Shown here piece after piece: positions 21,748-30,760 of a DNA stretch of 34,792 bases (position 1 is the stretch's first letter; each line of letters begins with the position of its first letter). The position numbers were made by a program, and so were the translations under genes. The stretch is taken from contig CALHQJ010000021.1 of NCBI GenBank assembly GCA_938036545.1, positions 1-34,792 on the forward strand. The letters are read 5' to 3'. The notes under the pieces are model-generated. The model worked only from the letters and a program-made list of their open reading frames with translations, was not told the DNA's origin and ran no database searches. The stretch comes from an uncultured Clostridium sp. Its GTDB lineage: Bacteria; Bacillota; Clostridia; Lachnospirales; Lachnospiraceae.

Positions 21748-22970
21748 GAAAGACAGAGTTATTAATTCCAGCCGGAAGTCTGGATGTATTAAAGACAGCG
21801 GTAATTTACGGCGCAGACGCTGTTTATATCGGAGGAGAAGCCTTTGGACTTCGGGCCAAGGCAAAGAATTTTTCCAATCAGGAGATTCAGGAAGGAATCG
21901 CATTTGCCCACGACAGAGGGGTAAAGGTTTACATTACTGCCAACATTCTGGCCCACAACGACGATTTAGCCGGAGTAGAGGAATACTTTCAGGAGTTAAA
22001 GGAGCTTGCACCGGACGCCCTGATTATTTCCGATCCAGGTGTGTTTGCCATTGCCCGCCGGATACTGCCGGATATGGAACTGCACATCAGTACCCAGGCC
22101 AATAATACCAATTACGGTACGTATCAGTTCTGGCATGAACTGGGAGCGAAGAGAGTAGTTTCTGCCAGAGAGCTTTCTCTGGCAGAGATTAAGGAAATCC
22201 GCGCTCATATTCCGGAGGATATGGAGATTGAGAGCTTTATTCATGGCGCAATGTGTATTTCCTATTCCGGACGCTGCCTGCTGAGTAACTATTTTACAGG
22301 CAGAGACGCTAACCAGGGGGCCTGTACCCATCCATGCCGCTGGAAATATGCGGTGGTAGAGGAAACCAGGCCAGGAGAGTATATGCCGGTTTATGAAAAC
22401 GAGAGAGGCACCTATATTTTTAACTCCAGGGACCTGTGTATGATTGAACACATTCCGGAGTTAATTGACGCCGGTATTGACAGCTTTAAGATTGAAGGCC
22501 GGATGAAAACAGCTCTTTATGTGGCTACGGTAGCCAGAACCTACCGCAAAGCTATTGACGACTACCAGAAAGATCCAAAGCTTTATGAGGCAAATCTGGA
22601 GTGGTACAAGGAAGAAATTGGAAAATGCACGTATCGGGAGTTTACAACAGGCTTTTACTTTGGAAAGCCAGATGAAAATGCCCAGATTTACGACAGCAAT
22701 ACCTATGTAAAAAATTATACGTATCTGGGAACCGTAGAGGAAACAGACGCTGTAGGACGGTGCCGTATTGAGCAGAAAAACAAGTTTTCTGTAGGCGAAA
22801 CCATTGAGGTTATGAAACCGGACGGCAGAAATCTGATGGCTGTGGTAAAGGGAATTTTTGATGAAGAGGGAACTGCAAGAGAAAGCGCCCCGCATCCCAA
22901 GGAGATTTTGTGGATAGAGCTGGATCAGGAAACCGATACCTATGATATTCTGCGCCGCCGCGAGCCGTAA
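21744..22970 (+). CDS. trhP: U32 family protein, likely tRNA uridine-34 hydroxylase TrhP
   Basis: Protein of 408 aa. Peptidase family U32 marks are ELLIPAGSLDVLKTAVIYGADAVYIGG at the start, FIHGAMCISYSGRCLLSNY and SRDLCM, and FKIEGRMK. Four cysteines C171, C178, C194 and C232 fit the [4Fe-4S] ligands described for the tRNA hydroxylase TrhP, with one more at C198. The C-terminal domain (about 320-408) is a beta-barrel. TrhP makes 5-hydroxyuridine-34, the substrate of TrmR, and the ATGA overlap with that gene couples their translation. Older annotations call such genes collagenase-like proteases. Confidence 0.87.
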   Translation: MRKTELLIPAGSLDVLKTAVIYGADAVYIGGEAFGLRAKAKNFSNQEIQEGIAFAHDRGVKVYITANILAHNDDLAGVEEYFQELKELAPDALIISDPGVFAIARRILPDMELHISTQANNTNYGTYQFWHELGAKRVVSARELSLAEIKEIRAHIPEDMEIESFIHGAMCISYSGRCLLSNYFTGRDANQGACTHPCRWKYAVVEETRPGEYMPVYENERGTYIFNSRDLCMIEHIPELIDAGIDSFKIEGRMKTALYVATVARTYRKAIDDYQKDPKLYEANLEWYKEEIGKCTYREFTTGFYFGKPDENAQIYDSNTYVKNYTYLGTVEETDAVGRCRIEQKNKFSVGETIEVMKPDGRNLMAVVKGIFDEEGTARESAPHPKEILWIELDQETDTYDILRRREP

Positions 22971-23035
22971 GGCAGGGGGGCGCTTTGCCGGCTGCCATGC
23001 ATCCGGAAAAGCTGCCGGTGACAGGCTTTCAAGGT

Positions 23036-23062
23036 GGAAAGCTGCCAGAGGCAGCTTTTCTT
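23036..23062 (+). terminator. Intrinsic terminator after the U32 gene
   Basis: AAAGCTGCC (23038-23046), loop AGA and GGCAGCTTT (23050-23058) form a 9-bp stem whose 3' side runs into TTTTCTT. It closes the transcription unit running from ireB or RNase J through the U32 gene. Confidence 0.75.
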
Positions 23063-23120
23063 GGTATTAGGCAGAAGGATAAACGTAACGGTTCAGCCAA
23101 ACAGAGAAGGGAGTCAGTTG

Positions 23121-23948
23121 GTGATAACAGTAATTTTGGCAATTCTGTCCGGACTTAGCGCAGTTTATGGAATTATTACATTTTTGTATTCCGGTATTCA
23201 TACCGTCTGGCTGTGGGCTGGTTTGACGGCTTTTTTTGGAGCCTTGACCTGGGGAAATCATTATTACCTTCTCCATAAAAAAACAGTGCCTATGTGGATT
23301 CCGGTGTCTGCAGCCACATTTTGCTGCGCCTGCCTGGCAATCTTTGTTATAATTGAAGGACTGATTTTTTTAAATGCTTCCGGTAATCCGACTCAGAATC
23401 TGGATTATGTGATCGTACTGGGAGCCAGAGTAAAAAAAGACGGAATCAGCCGATCACTAAAGGAACGGCTGGATACGGCAATCCAGTATTCCGAGGAAAA
23501 TCCGGAAACCGTATTCGTGCTGTCAGGAGGAAAGGGACCGGACGAGCCAGTTACAGAGGCAGAGGCCATGCGGGATTATATGGTATACAATGGCATTTCT
23601 CCGGATAGAATTTTATTGGAGACCCATTCCACAAGTACAGTAGAAAATATTGCCTACAGCCGCCTGGTGATGGAAGAGGATCGGGCAAAGAGAAAAAACA
23701 GGCAGGAACAAAAGTCAGAAACGATTATGTTTTCCGGCAGCGATATTGTGATGGCGCCGGACAAGCCGACCCAGGTGGGGATATTAACCAGTGATTTCCA
23801 CATTTTTCGGGCTAAAAAGATAGCGAAAGAATGGGGAATCAAAGATGCGGCAGGAATCCCGTCTCCATCGGATCCGGTTTTATTTGTCCACCAGTGCGTA
23901 AGGGAAGCGCTGGCGATTTTTAAAGACCGGGTAATGGGAAATATGTAG
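23121..23948 (+). CDS. YdcF/SanA family (DUF218) membrane protein
   Basis: Protein of 275 aa with three N-terminal membrane helices (about 3-25, 28-46, 57-80). The DUF218 domain runs from about residue 92: DYVIVLGARVKKDGISRSLKERLD, VFVLSGGKGPDEPVTEAEAM, ETHSTSTVENI and GILTSDFHIFRAKKIA. The family is linked to envelope integrity but has no settled reaction. A charged stretch of about 30 residues (KRKNRQEQKSETIMF to MAPDKP) interrupts the domain and looks like a loop insertion. The start is GTG at 23121, chosen for AGGGAG 8 nt upstream. Confidence 0.85.
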   Translation: MITVILAILSGLSAVYGIITFLYSGIHTVWLWAGLTAFFGALTWGNHYYLLHKKTVPMWIPVSAATFCCACLAIFVIIEGLIFLNASGNPTQNLDYVIVLGARVKKDGISRSLKERLDTAIQYSEENPETVFVLSGGKGPDEPVTEAEAMRDYMVYNGISPDRILLETHSTSTVENIAYSRLVMEEDRAKRKNRQEQKSETIMFSGSDIVMAPDKPTQVGILTSDFHIFRAKKIAKEWGIKDAAGIPSPSDPVLFVHQCVREALAIFKDRVMGNM

Positions 23949-23968
23949 ATTGGCAGAAAGGACAGACT

Positions 23969-26938
23969 ATGAGCAGAATAGAAGCATTAGAAGCATATCA
24001 GGTAATCCAGCAGAGAGACATCCAGGAGATGAATTCCAAAGGATGGGTACTGGAACATAAACAAACAGGAGCCAGAGTATTTCTGATGGAAAATGACGAT
24101 GAAAATAAGGTGTTTTCCATTGGTTTTCGGACGCCTCCGGCAGACAGTACCGGACTGCCCCACATTTTGGAACACAGCGTACTGTGCGGTTCCGAAAAGT
24201 TTCCGGTAAAGGATCCTTTTGTCGAACTGGTAAAGGGCTCTTTAAATACCTTTTTAAATGCAATGACCTATCCGGATAAGACGGTTTATCCTATTGCAAG
24301 CTGCAATGATAAGGATTTCCAGAACCTGATGGACGTGTACATGGATGCTGTGTTCCATCCCAATATTTACCGTGAACCTAAGATTTTCATGCAGGAGGGC
24401 TGGCATTATGAGATGGAAAGCCCAGAAGATGATTTGACCATTAACGGTGTGGTATACAACGAGATGAAAGGTGCTTTTTCTTCTCCGGAAGGCGTGCTGG
24501 ACAGAGTGACCCGTCAGGTGCTGTTTCCGGATACTTCTTATACCAATGAGTCCGGCGGCGATCCGGCGGCGATTCCGGATTTAACCTATGAACAGTTTTT
24601 AGAGTTCCACAGTACCTATTACCATCCGTCTAACAGCTATATTTATCTTTATGGCGATATGGATATGACGGAAAAGCTGGACTGGCTGGATAAGACCTAT
24701 CTGTGCCATTACGGGAAAAAAGAAGTGGATTCTTCCATTAAAATGCAGGCGCCTTTTGATAAGCCGGCAGAAAAGGAGATTTATTACTCCATTACAGACG
24801 GAGAGCCGGAGGATCACGCCTCCTACCTGTCAGTAAACACGGTTGTAGGAACCGATTTAGATCCCAGGCTGTATGTGGCGTTCCAGATTTTGGAATATAC
24901 CCTGATTGACGCCCCAGGAGCGCCGTTAAAGCAGGCGCTGTATGATGCCGGAATCGGACAGGATGTTTTGGGCGGCTATGAAAACGGCATTTTGCAGCCT
25001 TATTTTTCTGTCATTGCCAAAAATGCAGAAGCAGATCAAAAGGGCGAATTTTTGGCAGTGGTAAAAGGAACTCTGAGAAAGCTGGCAGAAGAGGGCATTG
25101 ATAAAAAGAGCCTGTTAGCAGGACTGAATTACTATGAGTTCCGTTATCGGGAAGCAGACTACGGTTCTGCGCCCAAGGGCCTGATGTACGGCCTGTGGTC
25201 TATGGACAGCTGGCTTTATGACGGAGATCCGATGATGCATTTATGCTGGCAGGAGACCTTTGACTTCTTAAAAGAAGCAGTGAATCAGGGATATTTTGAA
25301 GAGTTAATAAAAGAATATCTGCTGGACAATCCATTTGAGGCAGTGATTACTGTAAAGCCTCAGCGAAACCTGACAGCCAGAGAGGATGCAGAGCTGGCGG
25401 CAAGGCTGGCAGAAAAGAAGGCAGGACTTTCCAAAGAAGAGATTGAACGGCTGGTGCAGCAGACCAGATCATTAAAGGAATATCAGGAGATCCCATCCCC
25501 ACAGGAGGAACTGGCAAAGATCCCGCTGTTAAAGAGAGAGGATATCGGAACAAAGGCAGAAACGATTTACTGGGATGAAAAGAAAGAAGCCGGAGTAACG
25601 GTTCTTCACCATAACCTGTTTACAGCCGGAATCGGCTATCTCCAGCTTTTGTTTGATACCAGACAGATTCCGAGGGAGGATCTGCCTTATGTAGGAATTT
25701 TAAAATCCATTTTGGGATATGTAGATACGGAACACTATACCTATGCGGATCTGACCAGTGAAATTTATTTAAACAGCGGTGGAATCGGAATTTCCACTAA
25801 TTCATACCCGAATTTGGACAACTCAAAAGACTTTACCGGAGTATTTGTGGCTTCTGTAAAGGTGCTTTATGATAAAATCGGATTTGGACTGGGGATTTTA
25901 GAGGAAGTTTTGACCCGTTCAAAGTTGGAAGATGAAAAACGTCTGGGAGAAATTCTGGCGGAAACCAAATCCAGGGCCAGAATGAAGCTGGAAAACGGTT
26001 CCCACTCAGCGGCAGTAGCCAGAGCGACGTCTTATTTCTCGCTGGTTTCGTATTTCAATGATTTGACAGGCGGCATTGGCTTTTATCACTTCCTGGAAAA
26101 AGTGGTAAAAGAGTATGAAGCAGGCGGAAAAGCCAGAAATGTGCTGATTGCCAAATTAAGAGAGGTTGCTGGAAAGCTGTTTAGAAAGGAAAATCTCCTT
26201 GTCAGCTATACGGCAGACGACAAGGGATATGAACGGTTTGCAAAGGAACTGGAATCCTTTGTCAAGGAGCTGGAAACAGTTTCTTTCAAAGAGACAGAGG
26301 GAGCAGATGAGGCAGAGACCGTTTTTGGAACCGTTCGGGAATTTACCGGTGAAAACTTCAATGAGGGCTTTAAGACGGCGTCCCAGGTCAACTATGTGGC
26401 AAGATGCGGTACTTTTAAAGATTCCGGACTTTCCTACACAGGCGCTTTGCGGATTCTGAAAGTGATTTTAAGCTATGATTATCTGTGGATCAATCTGCGG
26501 GTAAAAGGCGGCGCTTATGGCTGTATGAGCGGCTTTGGACGTTCTGGAGAAGGTTACTTGGTATCCTACCGGGATCCCAATCTGGCTGAAACCAATGCAA
26601 TTTATGAGGGAATCCCCGCATATCTGGAAAACTTTACCGTAGATGAAAGAGATATGACCAAATACGTTATTGGAACCATCAGTGATGTGGACACTCCTCT
26701 TACTCCGTCCATTAAGGGTTCCAGAGGACTGTCTGCTTACCTGTCCGGTGTGACAGAAGAAATGCTTCAGAAAGAACGGGATCAGATCCTCTCTGCCACT
26801 CAGGAAGACATCAGAGCGTTAGCACCTATTGTACAGGCTGTTTTAAATACCGGAAGTTTGTGCGTGATTGGAAATGAGGAAAAGGTAAAAAGTCAGGAAA
26901 CCATGTTTAACGAAGTGAAAAACTTATTTGGAGTCTGA
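23969..26938 (+). CDS. M16C zinc peptidase (insulinase family, presequence-protease type)
   Basis: Protein of 989 aa, the double-barrel size of M16C enzymes such as mitochondrial PreP/Cym1. The inverted zinc site HILEH (H65, E68, H69) sits in LPHILEHSVLCGSEKFPVK. The downstream glutamate is in VYNEMKGAFSSPEGVLDR. The second half repeats the fold without the zinc site (RIGGAYG-like VKGGAYGCMSGF near 845). There is no signal peptide, so it is probably cytoplasmic and degrades unfolded peptides. AAAGGA precedes the ATG. It stands 20 bp after the YdcF-like gene and 15 bp before era. Confidence 0.93.
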   Translation: MSRIEALEAYQVIQQRDIQEMNSKGWVLEHKQTGARVFLMENDDENKVFSIGFRTPPADSTGLPHILEHSVLCGSEKFPVKDPFVELVKGSLNTFLNAMTYPDKTVYPIASCNDKDFQNLMDVYMDAVFHPNIYREPKIFMQEGWHYEMESPEDDLTINGVVYNEMKGAFSSPEGVLDRVTRQVLFPDTSYTNESGGDPAAIPDLTYEQFLEFHSTYYHPSNSYIYLYGDMDMTEKLDWLDKTYLCHYGKKEVDSSIKMQAPFDKPAEKEIYYSITDGEPEDHASYLSVNTVVGTDLDPRLYVAFQILEYTLIDAPGAPLKQALYDAGIGQDVLGGYENGILQPYFSVIAKNAEADQKGEFLAVVKGTLRKLAEEGIDKKSLLAGLNYYEFRYREADYGSAPKGLMYGLWSMDSWLYDGDPMMHLCWQETFDFLKEAVNQGYFEELIKEYLLDNPFEAVITVKPQRNLTAREDAELAARLAEKKAGLSKEEIERLVQQTRSLKEYQEIPSPQEELAKIPLLKREDIGTKAETIYWDEKKEAGVTVLHHNLFTAGIGYLQLLFDTRQIPREDLPYVGILKSILGYVDTEHYTYADLTSEIYLNSGGIGISTNSYPNLDNSKDFTGVFVASVKVLYDKIGFGLGILEEVLTRSKLEDEKRLGEILAETKSRARMKLENGSHSAAVARATSYFSLVSYFNDLTGGIGFYHFLEKVVKEYEAGGKARNVLIAKLREVAGKLFRKENLLVSYTADDKGYERFAKELESFVKELETVSFKETEGADEAETVFGTVREFTGENFNEGFKTASQVNYVARCGTFKDSGLSYTGALRILKVILSYDYLWINLRVKGGAYGCMSGFGRSGEGYLVSYRDPNLAETNAIYEGIPAYLENFTVDERDMTKYVIGTISDVDTPLTPSIKGSRGLSAYLSGVTEEMLQKERDQILSATQEDIRALAPIVQAVLNTGSLCVIGNEEKVKSQETMFNEVKNLFGV

Positions 26939-26953
26939 GAAAGGAGATATTTT

Positions 26954-27862
26954 ATGAATACACAGGAAAAAAAATCCGGTTTTGTCACCTTAATCGGACG
27001 GCCAAATGTAGGAAAATCTACGTTGATGAACCATCTGATTGGACAAAAAATTGCCATTACTTCTGATAAGCCTCAGACCACCAGAAACCGAATTCAGACG
27101 GTTTATACAGATGACAGAGGCCAGATTGTATTTTTGGATACGCCAGGCATTCACAAGGCCAAGAATAAGCTGGGCGAATATATGGTAAATGTGGCAGAGC
27201 ACACGTTAAAAGAAGTAGATGTGGTTTTGTGGCTGGTAGAGCCGACCACCTTTATCGGGGCGGGAGAACGCCATATTGCAGAACAGTTAAATCGGGTTTC
27301 TACTCCGGTTATACTGGTAATCAATAAGATTGATACGGTGAAACAGCAGGAAGATATTTTAACATATATCAATGCCTACAAGGACATTTGTCCGTTTGCA
27401 GAGATTGTACCGGTTTCTGCTTTAAAGAAAAAGGGGACGGATTTGCTGATAGACCTGATGTTTAAATATCTGCCTTACGGACCGGAATTTTATGATGAAG
27501 ACACCGTCACAGATCAGCCTATGCGCCAGATTGCGGCAGAACTGATTCGGGAAAAGGCGCTGCGCCTTTTGGATGACGAAATTCCCCACGGCATTGCCGT
27601 TACTATTGAAAAGATGCAGGAGCGCCGGGACGGCATTATGGATATCGAGGCCACCATCATCTGTGAGAGAGATTCCCATAAGGGAATTATTATCGGAAAG
27701 GGCGGTTCCATGCTAAAGAGAATCGGGACTGCTGCCAGAAGAGAGATTGAAAATATGATGGAAATCCAGGTGAACCTGCAGCTGTGGGTAAAGGTTCGCA
27801 AGGAGTGGAGAGACAGCGACATTTTAATGAAGAATTACGGCTATAATCAGAAGGATATGTAG
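26954..27862 (+). CDS. era: GTPase Era
   Basis: Protein of 302 aa that binds the 3' end of 16S rRNA and helps assemble the 30S subunit. GTPase motifs: G1 GRPNVGKST, G3 DTPGIH, G4 NKID and G5 SALKKKG. The KH domain follows from about 200, with ATIICERDSHKGIIIGKGGSMLKRIG. AAGGAG lies 8 nt before the ATG. recO follows 9 bp after the stop; the era-recO order is common in Firmicutes. Confidence 0.98.
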   Translation: MNTQEKKSGFVTLIGRPNVGKSTLMNHLIGQKIAITSDKPQTTRNRIQTVYTDDRGQIVFLDTPGIHKAKNKLGEYMVNVAEHTLKEVDVVLWLVEPTTFIGAGERHIAEQLNRVSTPVILVINKIDTVKQQEDILTYINAYKDICPFAEIVPVSALKKKGTDLLIDLMFKYLPYGPEFYDEDTVTDQPMRQIAAELIREKALRLLDDEIPHGIAVTIEKMQERRDGIMDIEATIICERDSHKGIIIGKGGSMLKRIGTAARREIENMMEIQVNLQLWVKVRKEWRDSDILMKNYGYNQKDM

Positions 27863-27871
27863 GAGGAACCT

Positions 27872-28519
27872 ATGAGAGAAACGGTTTCGGCTGTCGGCAT
27901 GGTGATGAAAGCTGCTCCTTCCGGTGACTATGATAAGCGTCTGGTTATTCTTACCAGGGAACTTGGCAAAATTACCGCCTTTGCAAGAGGGGCCAGAAGA
28001 CAGGGCAGTTCCCTGATGGCGGCAGGACGGACCTTTGTGTTTGGAACCTTCCGGCTTTTTCAGGGAAGGGATGCGTATACCCTCAGTTCTGTAGAAGTGA
28101 CCAATTATTTTGACGAAATTGCCATGGACATGGAGGCGGCCTGCTACGGTTCCTATTTTTTGGAACTTGCAGATTACTATTCCAGGGAAAATATGGACGC
28201 CACAGATATGCTGAAACTGCTGTATCAATCCTTGAGGGCTTTGCAGAAGCCGGCCATTCCCAATCTGCTGGTCCGCCGGATTTTTGAACTGAAAGCTATG
28301 GTAATTAATGGAGAGTATACGGAATACCCGACTCGAAAGGTGTGCGATTCTACAGCTTATACTTGGCAGTACGTCATAGAGTCGCCTATTGAAAAGCTGT
28401 ATCAGTTTACGGTGACGGAGCAGGTTCTTTCAGAGTTTTCGGCCTGTGTGGAGGATAATCAGAACCGCTATATAGACCGGAAGTTTAAATCCCTGGAGAT
28501 TTTAGAGACGATAATATAA
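27872..28519 (+). CDS. recO: DNA repair protein RecO, without zinc finger
   Basis: Protein of 215 aa that loads RecA on SSB-coated DNA with RecR. The N-terminal OB fold is clear: VSAVGMVMKAAPSGDYDKRLVILTRELGKITAFARGARR. A helical C-terminal domain follows with YFLELADYYS and LLVRRIFELKAM. After FELKAMVINGEYTEYPTRKVC the usual C-x2-C pairs of the zinc finger are missing; only one cysteine remains there. That makes the protein about 30 residues shorter than many RecO. GAGG precedes the ATG. Confidence 0.92.
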   Translation: MRETVSAVGMVMKAAPSGDYDKRLVILTRELGKITAFARGARRQGSSLMAAGRTFVFGTFRLFQGRDAYTLSSVEVTNYFDEIAMDMEAACYGSYFLELADYYSRENMDATDMLKLLYQSLRALQKPAIPNLLVRRIFELKAMVINGEYTEYPTRKVCDSTAYTWQYVIESPIEKLYQFTVTEQVLSEFSACVEDNQNRYIDRKFKSLEILETII

Positions 28520-28527
28520 GTAAGGTA

Positions 28528-28556
28528 TTGAAAATATCAGGGAAAGAGGTTATGAT
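28528..28556 (+). promoter_or_regulatory. Sigma-A promoter of the lipoprotein gene
   Basis: TTGAAA (28528-28533), a 17-bp spacer and TATGAT (28551-28556), both 5 of 6 consensus matches. They are followed by AAGGAGG and the ATG at 28594. It separates the lipoprotein from the era-recO unit. Confidence 0.65.
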
Positions 28557-28593
28557 ATACCTCATATGGGATTTTCCATATAAGGAGGAGATT

Positions 28594-29211
28594 ATGAAAA
28601 AAGTAAAACTGGCAGCCCTGATATTTGCTGCCGGCTTCCTGCTAAATGGATGCAGCGGGGCTTCCAGGGGCGGATTTCAGCCTGTGGAGAACAGCATTTA
28701 CGTGGCGTCAGACGGAAGCGTTTCCACTGCAACCATAGAAACGGTTCAGGGTGAGCAGTATACAGAAGAAGCGCTGCTGGCATTTGCAGAACAGGAAGTT
28801 GCAGCATTTAATGAAAAGATGGGAAGCAGCGCCAGAGCCCGCAATGAGGAAGGCCAGGAAAAACTGCCGGCTGCTGTGCAGTCTTGTACCATTGCAGATG
28901 GAAAAGCCGTGATGATATTAGACTATGCAGATCCTCAGTATGCAGTAGCATTTTCAGAAGAACATGGAAATCCTGTGACTGCCCTTACAGTAAGTCCGGT
29001 ATCCGGAGATCTTCCAGAATTAAAAAAGACCGATGGAAGTCCGGCAGACCAGGAAGAAGCGGTAAAATCAGGCGGCGTGATGATTCAGACGGAAGGGGCT
29101 GTGACCCTCCAGACAGACGGAAGGATACGTTATATTACAGACGGTGTAACTGTGGTGGACGAGAGAACTGTCCGCACACCGGAATCCGCCAGCGCTGTAA
29201 TTTTTAAATAA
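28594..29211 (+). CDS. Predicted lipoprotein of unknown function
   Basis: Protein of 205 aa. A lipoprotein signal peptide is plain: MKKVKLAALIFAAGFLLNGC with the lipid-modified Cys at 20 in LNGC. The mature part is acidic and beta-rich with several short T/V-rich strands (YVASDGSVSTATIETV; RYITDGVTVVDERTV), and no enzyme motif was seen. ATG is chosen for AAGGAGG 7 nt upstream and the signal peptide, over an in-frame ATG at 28528 that overlaps the promoter. It has its own promoter and sits between recO and glyS. Confidence 0.8.
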   Translation: MKKVKLAALIFAAGFLLNGCSGASRGGFQPVENSIYVASDGSVSTATIETVQGEQYTEEALLAFAEQEVAAFNEKMGSSARARNEEGQEKLPAAVQSCTIADGKAVMILDYADPQYAVAFSEEHGNPVTALTVSPVSGDLPELKKTDGSPADQEEAVKSGGVMIQTEGAVTLQTDGRIRYITDGVTVVDERTVRTPESASAVIFK

Positions 29212-29215
29212 GCTG

Positions 29216-29232
29216 TTCAGCCTCAGGCTGAA
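29216..29232. repeat. Short palindrome between lipoprotein and glyS
   Basis: TTCAGCC, loop TCA, GGCTGAA. The arms are the same TTCAGCC/GGCTGAA core that closes the cloverleaf element at 16056-16205. No T-run follows on the plus strand, so it is a poor terminator. Confidence 0.45.
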
Positions 29233-29263
29233 GGCAAAAAAGAATGAAAGAGGTTGGATAAAT

Positions 29264-30652
29264 ATGGAAAAGACAATGGAAAAAATCGTTGCTCTGGCAA
29301 AATCCAGAGGCTTTGTGTACCCAGGTTCTGAAATTTACGGCGGACTGGCTAATACCTGGGATTATGGCAATCTGGGCGTAGAGTTAAAGAACAACGTAAA
29401 GAAGGCATGGTGGCAGAAGTTTATCCAGGAAAGCCCCTACAACGTAGGCGTGGACTGTGCGATTTTGATGAACTCCCAGACCTGGGTTGCATCCGGCCAT
29501 TTAGGCGGATTCTCCGATCCGTTAATGGACTGCAAGGCCTGCAAAGAGAGATTCCGTGCAGACAAGTTAATTGAAGATTTTATGGCAGAAAAAGGCATTG
29601 AACCGGAGACCGGCATTGACGGCTGGACTCAGGAAGAGATGAAAAAGTACATTGATGACAATAACATCTGCTGTCCAAGCTGCGGAAAGCATGATTTTAC
29701 AGACATCCGTCAGTTTAACCTGATGTTTAAGACTTTCCAGGGCGTTACCGAAGACGCTAAGAATACCGTATACCTGCGTCCTGAGACTGCACAGGGTATT
29801 TTTGTAAACTTTAAGAATGTACAGCGTACCTCCAGAAAGAAGGTTCCGTTTGGTATTGGACAGATTGGAAAATCTTTCCGTAACGAGATTACTCCTGGAA
29901 ACTTTACGTTCCGTACCAGAGAGTTTGAGCAGATGGAACTGGAATTCTTCTGTAAGCCAGGTACTGACTTAGAGTGGTTTGCATACTGGAAGCAGTTCTG
30001 TATTAACTGGCTGCAGAGTTTAGGCATTAAAGAAGACGAGATGCGTGCAAGAGACCATTCTCCGGAAGAACTGTGCTTCTACAGCAAGGCTACTACGGAT
30101 TTGGAGTTCTTATTCCCGTTTGGCTGGGGCGAGCTATGGGGTATTGCAGACCGTACCGATTACGACCTGAACCAGCATCAGAATACTTCTGGCCAGGATA
30201 TGACCTACTTTGATGATGAGAGCAAGGAACGCTATATTCCATACGTAATTGAGCCGTCTCTGGGTGCAGACCGTGTAACTCTGGCATTCCTGTGTGCTGC
30301 TTATGATGAGGAAGAGATCGGAGAAGGCGACGTACGTACCGTTCTTCACTTCCATCCGGCACTGGCTCCGGTAAAGGTAGGCGTGCTTCCGCTTTCCAAA
30401 AAGCTGAATGAAGGTGCTGAAAAGGTTTATGCAGAACTTTCCAAGTACTACAACTGTGAGTTTGACGACAGAGGAAACATTGGCAAGCGTTATAGGAGAC
30501 AGGATGAAATTGGTACTCCATTCTGCGTGACCTATGACTTCGAGTCAGAAGAAGATCATGCAGTTACTGTCCGTGACAGAGATACCATGGAACAGGTTCG
30601 CGTGCCGATCGCAGAGCTGAAGAACTGGCTGGAAGACAAGTTCCGCTTCTAA
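29264..30652 (+). CDS. glyQS: Glycyl-tRNA synthetase, dimeric (archaeal/eukaryotic-like) type
   Basis: Protein of 462 aa, a single-chain class II enzyme charging tRNA-Gly. Seen: RGFVYPGSEIYGGLANTWDYG at the start, cysteine pairs CKAC and CCPSC (zinc-binding-like insertion, about 90-145), class II motif 2 FRNEITPGNFTFRTREFEQME and motif 3 YVIEPSLGADRVTLA. The anticodon-binding domain runs from about 365. There is no T-box leader; only 52 bp separate it from the lipoprotein. The single-chain type instead of the alpha2beta2 GlyQ/GlyS also supports a different genome from the left half. Confidence 0.96.
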   Translation: MEKTMEKIVALAKSRGFVYPGSEIYGGLANTWDYGNLGVELKNNVKKAWWQKFIQESPYNVGVDCAILMNSQTWVASGHLGGFSDPLMDCKACKERFRADKLIEDFMAEKGIEPETGIDGWTQEEMKKYIDDNNICCPSCGKHDFTDIRQFNLMFKTFQGVTEDAKNTVYLRPETAQGIFVNFKNVQRTSRKKVPFGIGQIGKSFRNEITPGNFTFRTREFEQMELEFFCKPGTDLEWFAYWKQFCINWLQSLGIKEDEMRARDHSPEELCFYSKATTDLEFLFPFGWGELWGIADRTDYDLNQHQNTSGQDMTYFDDESKERYIPYVIEPSLGADRVTLAFLCAAYDEEEIGEGDVRTVLHFHPALAPVKVGVLPLSKKLNEGAEKVYAELSKYYNCEFDDRGNIGKRYRRQDEIGTPFCVTYDFESEEDHAVTVRDRDTMEQVRVPIAELKNWLEDKFRF

Positions 30653-30710
30653 AACAGAGTATCTTACTAATAGAACAGAAAACCAGATTAGAAAAGGAAA
30701 TGGGGCTGCT

Positions 30711-30752
30711 GCCTTTTATCTGCCAAAAGGCAGATAAAAGGCGGCTTCTTGT
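30711..30752 (+). terminator. Strong terminator after glyS
   Basis: GCCTTTTATCTGCC (30711-30724), loop AAAA and GGCAGATAAAAGGC (30729-30742) form a perfect 14-bp stem, followed by GGCTTCTTGTTTTG. The next gene starts 18 bp after the stem, so the hairpin also lies in its leader. Confidence 0.8.
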
Positions 30753-30760
30753 TTTGAACT

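Noticed and set aside
29212..29263. T-box riboswitch before glyS
   Set aside because: Only 52 bp separate the genes and no T-box sequence or specifier stem is visible; the short palindrome there has no T-run.
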